Of a stretch of 64,000 nt of DNA, positions 51,976 to 59,410 are shown in pieces; position 1 is the stretch's first letter, and every line of letters starts with the position of its first letter. Both the position numbers and the translations under genes were made by a program. Below the pieces are notes generated by a model. It worked only from the letters and a program-made list of their open reading frames with translations, had not been told where the DNA came from and did not search any database. The DNA lies in NCBI RefSeq assembly GCF_018304825.1, contig NZ_CP072648.1, positions 975,501 to 1,039,500 on the forward strand, given 5' to 3'. Source of the DNA: Chloracidobacterium validum. GTDB taxonomy: Bacteria; Acidobacteriota; Blastocatellia; Chloracidobacteriales; Chloracidobacteriaceae.

Positions 51976-53076
51976 TCAGGTAGATGCGGGACGGACCGCG
52001 ACCCGCACCATTGCCGGACGCAGCAGCCGGTCGCCAAGCTTGTACCCACGCTTGAGTTCTTCCAGTACTGTATTTGGTTTGTACTCGTTCGTCTCATCGG
52101 TGGCAATGGCTTCGTGAACCGTGGGGTCAAAGATTTCACCAATGGCTGGAATTGAAACGACGCCCATGCTCGTCAAGCTGTCCGTCAGTTGGCGGTGGAT
52201 AAGCTCAACGCCGGCGAGGAAATCCACCAAACTGCCACCCTCGTTCCGCCCGGTTGCCAACGCGCGCTCGAAGTTGTCAACGACTTCCAGGATGCTCAAG
52301 ATCACGGCCTGCTTGCCCCGCTCGACCGCTTCAGCCTTTTCACGTTCGACTCGCCTGCGATAGTTGTCAAACTCGGCCATCAGCCGCTGGAGCTGTTCTT
52401 GAAGGGTCGTTTTCTCGGTGGTGGTCTTGGCCAGTTGCTCCTTGACAACCTCGACGTGCCGCCGCGCTGAGTTGGTTTGCTCACGCGCACGCTCCAGGTC
52501 TTCCTGCAGGCTTGCCAGGTCCATCAACAGGCGAATGGTTTCATCATCGGAAAATGCTTGACGCCCGCTGGTGCTGGCATCCGGGGTGACCGGTTCATCC
52601 GCCAGGACTGGTTCATCCGCCAGGACTGGCTCATCCGCCAGGACTGGCTCATCCGCCACGACTTGGGCTGGGGGAGCGGTCACGTCCGGCGTCGCTTTGC
52701 CTGCGCGAGTGTCATCCGCCGGCGGTGGGGCAGACTGTGGTGCGGACTGGGCAGGCGGAACATCCGTCGGCCGTGTTCGGTCAGCTTCCCCGCCGAGCCG
52801 AAACGCTTGTGGACGTGGTGGGACGTTAGTTGCCACCTCTGGTGTCTCATCCGTTGAAGAAGATGAGACCGTGGAACTTGTCGTGACAGGCTGTTTGTCA
52901 TCCGACCTGACAAATGGTGGCACAGCGGAAGCTGTGGCGGGATCCTTGGTTGAGGGCGCGACTTCCGTATGGTCATCTAGAATGTCTGGCGTTGTAGGAA
53001 GCTCCAGTTCCATCGTGCGGTGCACCGACGGCCTGACGCCAAACTTGGGCATGACGTTACCAACAGGCGTATTCAC
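51976..53076 (-). CDS. grpE: GrpE nucleotide exchange factor with long N-terminal extension
   Basis: A 366-residue GrpE, about twice the usual length. The conserved part is the last ~180 residues: a long coiled coil (LQRLMAEFDNYRRRVEREKAE), the four-helix region (ILEVVDNFERAL) and a C-terminal beta-wing ending near KLGDRLLRPAMVRVA. The first ~185 residues are acidic, Pro/Thr-rich and low-complexity, and include ADEPVL repeats encoded by an 18-bp tandem repeat. The GTG start at 53076 is supported by GAGGAGG at 53085-53091 with 8-nt spacing; an ATG at 53052 has no comparable site. It releases ADP from DnaK. Confidence 0.93.
   Translation of the reverse strand: MNTPVGNVMPKFGVRPSVHRTMELELPTTPDILDDHTEVAPSTKDPATASAVPPFVRSDDKQPVTTSSTVSSSSTDETPEVATNVPPRPQAFRLGGEADRTRPTDVPPAQSAPQSAPPPADDTRAGKATPDVTAPPAQVVADEPVLADEPVLADEPVLADEPVTPDASTSGRQAFSDDETIRLLMDLASLQEDLERAREQTNSARRHVEVVKEQLAKTTTEKTTLQEQLQRLMAEFDNYRRRVEREKAEAVERGKQAVILSILEVVDNFERALATGRNEGGSLVDFLAGVELIHRQLTDSLTSMGVVSIPAIGEIFDPTVHEAIATDETNEYKPNTVLEELKRGYKLGDRLLRPAMVRVAVRPAST
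52593..52664 (-). repeat. 18-bp tandem repeat inside grpE (ADEPVL units)
   Basis: Four 18-bp units run back to back at 52593-52610, 52611-52628, 52629-52646 and 52647-52664. The first three differ by one base and the fourth has extra changes. They encode ADEPVL three times and then ADEPV in the disordered GrpE extension. Because 18 is a multiple of three, copy-number change would keep the frame. Confidence 0.93.
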
Positions 53077-53264
53077 CGTGCCATCCTCCTCAGGTCGTGG
53101 ACCTTCCGCTCGGCCAGGTCACAGGACTTTGCATTGCACTTGTCCGCAGCTAGCTTCAGTCGCGCCAGCTCGTTTGGGTAACGGTGTTTGCACCGCCCGT
53201 CCGGTTTCTGCCTACTGCGCAATACGTTTTTGACGACCAGCCCCAGTTTGGCTCCAAACAGCTT

Positions 53265-54434
53265 TTATCTAACACTGCGTGGAGGTCCACCACTAGGCAA
53301 GTTTACGACCTGAATCTGCCCGGTTGGTTGTCCAACGAGTGCTGGGGGGAATGGGGACTGGGTCGTATCACTCAAAAGTTGATTAAACATTTTCGCCATG
53401 TAGCCAACCAGCCGCATGACGCGCCCATACCTCATGCGCATCGGACCCACCACCGTTACGCTGCCAACCGAATCAGGCCGATAGTAGTATGGTGCCGTGA
53501 CGATGGCACAGTCCCGCAATCCGGGTACGTGATGCTCCGTACCAATTTGGACGACGATACCACTGGTTGTATCAGCTTGCGATAGGCAAGCGTTGAGGAT
53601 TTTGACCAAGCGCCCTTTTTCCTCGAACATGCGAAAGATGGTTCGCATCCGGGCGGTATTGGCAAACTCTGGGGCGTCGAGGATGTTGACCGTCCCATCC
53701 ACATACACATCGGTTTCCGAAGCACTTGTCCCAAGGTCTTGATTGCACAGCACCAGGGCGTTTTTGAGCAACCGATCATAAAGGCTTTTTTCTTCCGACA
53801 TGCGTTTGAGCAATTCCACGCGAATGTCGGCAAGGCTGCGCCCGGCAAAGTTTTCGACGATGTAGTTGGCCGTCCGTTCCAGTTCACCGAGGGGAATATC
53901 CTCATCCACGCGAACGACAAAGTTGCGCACAAGCCCAGTTCTCGACACGGTGATGACCAGGATACGGCGTGCTTCGAGCCTGACGAAATCAATGTGTTGC
54001 AGGATGTCGCGGGAGAGCGGCGGCGACAACACGACGCCTACGTGGGAGGAGAGGTTTGACAGCACATGGGAGGCACGCGCCAGCACATCCTCGCTGGTAA
54101 CGTTGGGGTCGGAGAATAGGCTGCGCTGGATGATTTCCTCATCCGTCTGTGATGGGCGCGCATCAAAGTCCGCCACGAGGTTGTCCACATAGTAGCGGTA
54201 GCCGCGATCCGTCGGAACGCGGCCGGCTGAAGTGTGCGGCTGGACGACGTACCCTTGCTCTTCCAGGTCCGCCATGATGTTGCGGATTGAAGCCGGACTC
54301 AGCGTTTGCCCAGCCTGCTTGGAGAGCGTCCGCGAGCCAATCGGCTCACCAGTGGCAATGTGGAGGCGCACCAAGGCTAGCAGTAGCTCGTGGCTACGTT
54401 CATCCAGCCCGTGAGTCGCTCGCCGCTTGCCCAT
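53265..54434 (-). CDS. hrcA: Heat-inducible transcription repressor HrcA
   Basis: A 389-residue repressor that binds CIRCE operators and is kept active by GroEL. The N-terminal winged helix is GLDERSHELLLALVRLHIATGEPIGSRTL... followed by LSPASIRNIMADLEEQGYV and the conserved HTSAGRVPTDRGYRYYVD. The GAF-like and insertion domains follow, with the C-terminal NYRYYRPDSVGSVTVVGPMRM-type block (here YYYRPDSVGSVTVVGPMRMR). It is the first gene of the hrcA-grpE-dnaK-dnaJ cluster. A TTGACA promoter and a degenerate CIRCE-like repeat lie upstream. Confidence 0.96.
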   Translation of the reverse strand: MGKRRATHGLDERSHELLLALVRLHIATGEPIGSRTLSKQAGQTLSPASIRNIMADLEEQGYVVQPHTSAGRVPTDRGYRYYVDNLVADFDARPSQTDEEIIQRSLFSDPNVTSEDVLARASHVLSNLSSHVGVVLSPPLSRDILQHIDFVRLEARRILVITVSRTGLVRNFVVRVDEDIPLGELERTANYIVENFAGRSLADIRVELLKRMSEEKSLYDRLLKNALVLCNQDLGTSASETDVYVDGTVNILDAPEFANTARMRTIFRMFEEKGRLVKILNACLSQADTTSGIVVQIGTEHHVPGLRDCAIVTAPYYYRPDSVGSVTVVGPMRMRYGRVMRLVGYMAKMFNQLLSDTTQSPFPPALVGQPTGQIQVVNLPSGGPPRSVR

Positions 54435-54458
54435 AAACCATTGTTTTTCTTGGAAGAA

Positions 54459-54476
54459 AGGTTTTTCAAAAAACCT
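54459..54476 (-). promoter_or_regulatory. AT-rich palindrome in the hrcA leader
   Basis: AGGTTTTT (54459-54466) and AAAAACCT (54469-54476) are an 8-bp perfect inverted repeat with a 2-nt centre. It overlaps the inferred -10 region of the hrcA promoter and lies about 25 nt upstream of the start codon. It could be an operator half or a leader hairpin. Confidence 0.4.
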
Positions 54477-54501
54477 AGCACCAGTTTAAAAAAGGTGTCA
54501 A
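54471..54501 (-). promoter_or_regulatory. hrcA promoter with degenerate CIRCE-like operator
   Basis: On the minus strand a perfect TTGACA (54496-54501) is followed after 18 nt by TAGGTT (54471-54476). Within this span TAGCACC (54476-54482) and GGTGTCA (54494-54500) are separated by 11 nt, the same geometry as the CIRCE core TAGCACT-N11-AGTGCTA. The left half differs by one base and the right half by three, so HrcA binding is plausible but unproven. Confidence 0.5.
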
Positions 54502-54580
54502 GACAGAGGTTCTCAAACTGTACCACAGCAATCATTCGTCGCCGTCGGCGATGACGCTTGGCCGTCCCGTCCGGCTTATT

Positions 54581-54609
54581 CGGCTTGCCGCCCGGTGGCG
54601 GGCGAGCCG
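54581..54609 (-). terminator. GC-rich hairpin downstream of the cupin gene
   Basis: CGGCTTGCCGCC and GGCGGGCGAGCCG pair with one bulge around a short CGGT loop. It lies in the ~290-nt gap between the cupin stop (54727) and the hrcA start, about 120 nt past the stop, and has no U-tract. The rest of the gap holds only the hrcA promoter region; I see no gene in it. Confidence 0.35.
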
Positions 54610-54726
54610 ATGGCCAAGGCGCGCACAGACATTTCGAGTCAGTCTGCCACGCATGACATCCAAGCTTGCCTGTAGGGTGGTATTCGTTCTCCGCCGCTTC
54701 AACCCCAAATGGGATGCATTAGGACG

Positions 54727-55320
54727 CTAATCCAGTGAGGTGGTCTTGCCTGACTGGGTCGGCTGGGGTGCGCCCTGGACTCCCCCGCGCTGAATCAGGG
54801 CTGCCAGGGCCGGGTTGGTCAGTAAGTCGGGGACATCCGCTGGGCGCAGTCGGCGCGGACGGTCGCGCTTGGCATCCACGATGCACAGAAACCCGAAGGG
54901 TGTAGGTTCATCGTTGACCAATCGGTGCACGCAGTTCGGGCCGATGTAGGCCAGGTCCAGAAACCTAAGCGTTTGAACGGTATCGCCCAGCAGCACCTTA
55001 CCCACGCCACGCAAGCCAATGACGGCATGCGCGTGCCCATGGCACTCAAGCGATGACCATCCGCCGGGCGCAATCTCGAAGTAGCGGACTTCAAAGCCAA
55101 TCGTTTCACCGGACTGGCCGAACAGTGTCTGCCGGGTGATGCCGGCAAAGTCAGCGGCCGTGGCTGGCGTGCGCTGGTAGGCGGTGACCGGTATGTTCTC
55201 CCACCGGAAAGGCTCGGTCGTGGGCGTGAAGCGGTGGTCAGGGGCGAGAGGGGGGCGCTGTGTCGTCTCCGGCGAGGCTGCCATTTCTAGCTGGTCGGCC
55301 GGTTGGGTCAGGGTTTCCAT
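54727..55320 (-). CDS. Cupin-domain protein
   Basis: A 197-residue single-cupin protein. Motif 1 is GGWSSLECHGHAHAVIGLRGVG, with the Glu and three His residues that would ligate a metal; motif 2 is YIGPNCVHRLVNDEPTPFGFLCI, with its His. The first ~70 residues and the Pro/Gln-rich tail are probably flexible. Function is unknown: cupins include dioxygenases, isomerases and small-molecule sensors. It is 8 nt downstream of a small hypothetical gene on the same strand and is probably co-transcribed with it. Confidence 0.78.
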   Translation of the reverse strand: METLTQPADQLEMAASPETTQRPPLAPDHRFTPTTEPFRWENIPVTAYQRTPATAADFAGITRQTLFGQSGETIGFEVRYFEIAPGGWSSLECHGHAHAVIGLRGVGKVLLGDTVQTLRFLDLAYIGPNCVHRLVNDEPTPFGFLCIVDAKRDRPRRLRPADVPDLLTNPALAALIQRGGVQGAPQPTQSGKTTSLD

Positions 55321-55328
55321 GACTGATT

Positions 55329-55748
55329 TTACTCCGTTCCGTCCTGCGTCTGGGGCGAGTCTGTCGTTGAGGGCGATGGATCGGTTTCCAAGTCACGGCT
55401 GTCAAGGGCAAAGCTCGCCCGAAACTGTTGGGCCTCGCTGCGACGCGCGGACTCACTTTTGACCAGTGCTGCAAAGTCGTCAATGCTGTAGTCTTCGGCC
55501 ACGACATAGGCCCGCACGACGAGCGCAACGCCAAAGTTATGCTTCGGGTCGAGTTCGTAGCCAAACCGAGTGCGGGTTGCAAGCTCGTACGTTTCACTTC
55601 CGCGCAAACGAATGATTCGGTCGTACATGGCACGGCATGCGATGCGGCAACCCAAACGGTGGTTTTCTACCTCCACATGCACACTGACTTGCTTCCGGGT
55701 CTGGGACCGCCGCGTTAACCTGGTGTTTCCCCTGGAAACGTTGCACAT
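55329..55748 (-). CDS. Hypothetical protein
   Basis: A 139-residue protein that I do not recognise. The middle, RAMYDRIIRLRGSETYELATRTRFGYELDPKHNFGVALVVRAYVV, looks like a compact alpha/beta or beta domain; the last ~35 residues are Ser/Thr/Asp-rich and probably disordered. ATG 55748 is chosen because GGAG precedes it by 8 nt. The open frame extends to 55805, and ATG 55628 would leave a 99-residue protein. It is followed by the cupin gene after 8 nt and is divergent from the secreted protein gene at 55865. Confidence 0.5.
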   Translation of the reverse strand: MCNVSRGNTRLTRRSQTRKQVSVHVEVENHRLGCRIACRAMYDRIIRLRGSETYELATRTRFGYELDPKHNFGVALVVRAYVVAEDYSIDDFAALVKSESARRSEAQQFRASFALDSRDLETDPSPSTTDSPQTQDGTE

Positions 55749-55864
55749 CTGGGTTGCTCCAGGATGCGCTACAAGCAAGGTGAACGTCTGTCTCATCGCT
55801 GTCAAATGACATTGCCTAGATCATTGCCCAGATACAAGCTTGAAACCAACTAGAGCAATCCATA

Positions 55865-56938
55865 ATGATGATACGTATGCATCCTGTCACATTCATTCAA
55901 ACGCTAGCACGAGTCTTTCGTTTCCACCTTCTTCGCCCAGTTTTTGTCCTTGGACTCAGTGGGTTATGCGGTTTGGTGAATCCGACCTTTGGACATCGGC
56001 CTGGGTCACCAACCGCATCTGGTTTGGTGGTTGGCCCAGGGGCTATCTCAAAGCCGGTTCCAGCATCGGCGCAGCGCGCCCGCGACCTGCGCCCGGTGGA
56101 TATTGTCGCTGCCTGCGTCGAGGCCTTCTTTCGGGGCGATGACCCGGCCATCCGGGCGTTTTTTACCGAACGCGCCCAAGCGACACTCTCTACGCTGGCA
56201 ACCAATGATAACGCGGCCTACAACGACATTCGACGGGCGCTGTTGGGCGACCATCCACTGAGCCGGCTGGCTGAGCGTGGCGTCCGGGTGGAGTCCATTA
56301 CAACCGGCACTGGCGCACGCGAGATGTTGCTTCGCTCAGGAACGCGCATCGTTGGCAACATCGCGTTCCGGGATGTGACAGAGGAAAACCTCGCTTCGGT
56401 CGAGCTGCGCGCGTCACTCAACACTGAAGAGGCACAGCCGCTCGTTATCAACGTTATTCTGACCCGCGACCGGAAGCTCAAAACCTGGCGGATTGTGGCG
56501 CTTTACGCGGCAACGTTTGGCGGACAGACGGATGATGTATTTGACCTGGATCGCTTGTTCGAGGTCCGCATTGCTGCCAATGAGGCGGCCATCCTCCCCT
56601 TGCTTGACCAGTTGCAAGAAGCCCAGGCCCGGTATGCGCTGGGGGTTGGTCAAAACCGCTTCGGAACCCTAGCCGACTTGCGCCGCGCGGGTGAAATCAC
56701 GGGCCTCACGGATGGTCAGTACCGCGGCTATCGGATTGAAATGCTGGTCAACAATCAGGCCGTTCCCCCAACCTTTCAAATCCATGCCGTGCCAGAGCGT
56801 TACCGTGAGACAGGCCGCCGCTCGTTTTTGATGGACGATAGTGGCGTTTTGCGTGGGGCGGATCGCCAAGGCGAACGAGCGCGGCTTTCCGACCCGGTTC
56901 TCAAGGGGAAGGACAGTGACTCTGCCGAAACTGACTAA
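55865..56938 (+). CDS. Exported hypothetical protein with pilin-like C-terminus
   Basis: A 357-residue protein with an N-terminal hydrophobic segment (FRFHLLRPVFVLGLSGLCGLV) that probably serves as a signal peptide or anchor. Residues ~75-240 are an NTF2-like or otherwise mixed alpha/beta region. The C-terminal ~110 residues (QARYALGVGQNRFGTLADLRRAGEITGL ... FLMDDSGVLRGADR) resemble the globular part of type IV pilin-like proteins seen in Acidobacteria, including the late Asp-Asp-Ser-Gly turn. I cannot assign a function. It is 82 nt upstream of the DUF4388 gene on the same strand. Confidence 0.6.
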   Translation: MMIRMHPVTFIQTLARVFRFHLLRPVFVLGLSGLCGLVNPTFGHRPGSPTASGLVVGPGAISKPVPASAQRARDLRPVDIVAACVEAFFRGDDPAIRAFFTERAQATLSTLATNDNAAYNDIRRALLGDHPLSRLAERGVRVESITTGTGAREMLLRSGTRIVGNIAFRDVTEENLASVELRASLNTEEAQPLVINVILTRDRKLKTWRIVALYAATFGGQTDDVFDLDRLFEVRIAANEAAILPLLDQLQEAQARYALGVGQNRFGTLADLRRAGEITGLTDGQYRGYRIEMLVNNQAVPPTFQIHAVPERYRETGRRSFLMDDSGVLRGADRQGERARLSDPVLKGKDSDSAETD

Positions 56939-57020
56939 CGTGCTGTAGAGCTAACTTGCCTGGGCCGCAGGTCTCCGCGCATGCGTGCCTGCTCCCCTGG
57001 CTTTTTCGGAGGAACGCGCC

Positions 57021-58613
57021 GTGACAAGTCCACTTCTACAAGGTGATCTCGTTCAAGATGGGCTGCCAGATGTGATCCGGCGGATTTACACCCGCCGCCT
57101 GAGCGGTGAACTCGTCGTGCGTCAGCAAGCCATCAGCAAGGCGATTTACTTTGAGCTGGGGGCGATTGTGTTTGCGCGGAGCAATGACCGCGCGGATCGC
57201 ATCGGCGAAAGCATGATGCGCAACGGGCTGCTCTCGCAGGCTGATTTTCTGCGCGCTTCCGAAGCCATGGGCCGTGGAAAAAGATTTGGCCGCGTGCTGG
57301 TTGAGTTGGGCATTGTCTCGGAGCGCGACCTGTCAAACGCTGTAACTTTTCAGATTCTGGGTATCATCTACTCGCTGTTTGAATGGACGAGTGGGGAATA
57401 CCAATTCACGAAACAGGAAAAGCTGGTGCCCGACGATTTGCGGCTTGAACTTTCAACCGCCAACATCGTCTTGGAGGGCGTTCGGCGCATCCGCGATTTT
57501 AGCATCATCCAGCGGGGCATGGGCGACCTGAACCGACTGATCGGCCCATCGAGCAATCCGTTGCTGCGGACACAATCACTTTCACTCAAGCCCATCGAGC
57601 GCCAGCTTATCGCAGGCATCAACATTCCAATGAATGTCTTGCAGGCGATGATGCTCGTCAACGGTCCGCCCAATGCCACGCTCCAGGCGCTGTATGGACT
57701 TATCTCCGCCGGAATTTTGGAGCGCCAAGCGGCCCCGGTGGTCAATCGTGAAACTGGGCAGATGGAAATTCCTGCCGAAGTGGTGGAGCAGGCCGTGAGC
57801 GCGCCACCGGTGATCCCCCCAAAGGTGGCGGACGCGGCAGCCAAGCGAACCGGCTCGCTCAAGGCCGTAAACATGCTGCTGGCGATGCAGGCCCGACTTG
57901 ACACCACCAACGACCCGCATGAGATTCTGGGTGTCTCGCCGCACGCCACCCGCGATGAAATCCGAGATGCTTACTACCGGTTGGCAAAAGATTTTCACCC
58001 TGATCGCCATTTGAACGCAACACTAGAGACCCGGCGCCAAGTAGATGCTGTTTTCGCGCGGGTCACGGAGGCCTATGAGGCGATTCGAGATGGTGGTCAA
58101 AAGCCAACCGTGCTGTCCCCGATGCCGCTGACGGCGGTGACGCCATCGCCGCGTGGAAGTGCACCGCTGCCACCACCCACCTCGCCTGCGCTCGCCGGGG
58201 AGACCACGGCGCAACGTGAAGCTCGCGCCGAGAAGGCTTTTCAAGACGCCCGCGCCAAAATTGCGAATCGTGACTTTGTGGGGGCGGTCACCTTGCTCCG
58301 TGAAGCCGTGACCCTCAATCCAGACGCTGCCCGCTACCACCTATTGCTTGGGACGACACTTGCTGCCCACCCAAAAATGCAGCGGGATGCGGAAAACGCC
58401 CTGAAAAAGGCTGCGGAACTCGACCAGTTCAACACGGCCCCACTGGTGGCGCTGGGGCAGCTCTATGCCCGGGCCGGCATGAACATTCAGGCTGAAAAAA
58501 TGTTCAATGAAGCCCTGCGTCTGGACCCAGACTCGAAAGTTGCGCGTAAGGGACTAGAAGCCATCAAATCCACCAAGGGCGGTGGTTTCTTTGACAAGCT
58601 GTTCAAAAAGTAA
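57021..58613 (+). CDS. DUF4388-DnaJ-TPR protein
   Basis: A 530-residue cytoplasmic protein with three modules. Residues ~1-190 are a DUF4388 (PATAN-like) domain (IRRIYTRRLSGELVVRQQAISKAIYFELGAIVFARS and ILGIIYSLFEWTSGEYQF). Residues ~300-360 are a J domain with DPHEILGVSPHATRDEIRDAYYRLAKDFHPDRH containing HPD. After an Ala/Pro linker, residues ~405-520 are TPR repeats. In Myxococcus and Acidobacteria such proteins occur with motility and signalling systems, so an Hsp70 adaptor role is plausible. GTG 57021 is preceded by GGAGG at 57008-57012 (8-nt spacing), which decides the start over GTG 56985. Confidence 0.85.
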   Translation: MTSPLLQGDLVQDGLPDVIRRIYTRRLSGELVVRQQAISKAIYFELGAIVFARSNDRADRIGESMMRNGLLSQADFLRASEAMGRGKRFGRVLVELGIVSERDLSNAVTFQILGIIYSLFEWTSGEYQFTKQEKLVPDDLRLELSTANIVLEGVRRIRDFSIIQRGMGDLNRLIGPSSNPLLRTQSLSLKPIERQLIAGINIPMNVLQAMMLVNGPPNATLQALYGLISAGILERQAAPVVNRETGQMEIPAEVVEQAVSAPPVIPPKVADAAAKRTGSLKAVNMLLAMQARLDTTNDPHEILGVSPHATRDEIRDAYYRLAKDFHPDRHLNATLETRRQVDAVFARVTEAYEAIRDGGQKPTVLSPMPLTAVTPSPRGSAPLPPPTSPALAGETTAQREARAEKAFQDARAKIANRDFVGAVTLLREAVTLNPDAARYHLLLGTTLAAHPKMQRDAENALKKAAELDQFNTAPLVALGQLYARAGMNIQAEKMFNEALRLDPDSKVARKGLEAIKSTKGGGFFDKLFKK

Positions 58614-58703
58614 GCGTACCCGGCCGCCCTGCGAGCCGAGTCGTTCGTCATCGAGAACCGCCGGTACTTCAACCCGACATCGCGCATCTGCCGCGAGCTG
58701 GCC

Positions 58704-59279
58704 ATGGACACAGACGAGGACCTGCTGCGCGCCTTCCAGCAGGGCGACGAACAAGCGTTTACACAACTCTATCAGCGCCACCGGGCGCCCGTGTATCGTT
58801 TTCTGGCGCGGCGGTTATCCTCACCCGCGCGCGCTGAGGAGCTGTGCCAGGATGTCTTTGTCGCGCTGGTCGAGCACGCCGGCAGTTGGCGCGGCGAGGC
58901 ATCCGTCAAAACGTACCTCTACCGCATTGCTTTCAACCGTTTGGTCAGTGATGCCCGTCGCCGTGAGCACCGCGTTATGGCAGCCTCACCGACGACGCCC
59001 GACGATGAGCCGTTGCCAGCCGTTGAGCCGACTGCGGTAGAGCGCCCCGATACTGTGTTTGAGCTCAACGAGCGCGCGCGTCTGGTGCGCGATGCGCTGG
59101 TTGAGCTGCCCCCCGACTTTCGGGACACGCTGGTGATGAAAGAGTACGACGGGCTGAGTTGTGAAGAAATTGCTGATATTTTGGGCGTGGCAGTCGGAAC
59201 GGTCAAATCCCGCCTGTTTCGCGCTAAACTGGAACTCAAGCGTCGTCTGACTGACTTTTTTGCTTCGCCAACCCGCTAA
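58704..59279 (+). CDS. ECF-family RNA polymerase sigma factor
   Basis: A 191-residue sigma-70 of the extracytoplasmic-function group. Region 2 is DLLRAFQQGDEQAFTQLYQRHRAPVYRFLARRL ... YLYRIAFNRLVSDARRRE; after a Thr/Pro/Glu-rich linker, region 4 is LPPDFRDTLVMKEYDGLSCEEIADILGVAVGTVKSRLFRAKLELK. No anti-sigma factor gene with a zinc-binding or membrane domain is next to it; the following gene encodes a soluble helical protein of unknown function. How it is controlled is therefore unclear. ATG 58704 is the first start in frame and lies 90 nt after the DUF4388 gene. Confidence 0.92.
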   Translation: MDTDEDLLRAFQQGDEQAFTQLYQRHRAPVYRFLARRLSSPARAEELCQDVFVALVEHAGSWRGEASVKTYLYRIAFNRLVSDARRREHRVMAASPTTPDDEPLPAVEPTAVERPDTVFELNERARLVRDALVELPPDFRDTLVMKEYDGLSCEEIADILGVAVGTVKSRLFRAKLELKRRLTDFFASPTR

Positions 59280-59410
59280 CTGCGCCTTGGGCTTGGTGGG
59301 AGACGGGTGCTATACAAACTTCAGTCGTTTGAATTATGTTTCAGCCTTGCCACGCTTGGTGTTGGTTGTCTGTCACCCGCACGGTAGCTTTAGCCCACAG
59401 GCATTGACCC

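Noticed and set aside
52593-52664. Short regular repeats resembling a CRISPR array
   Set aside because: The 18-bp units are directly adjacent without spacers, lie within the grpE frame and encode ADEPVL.
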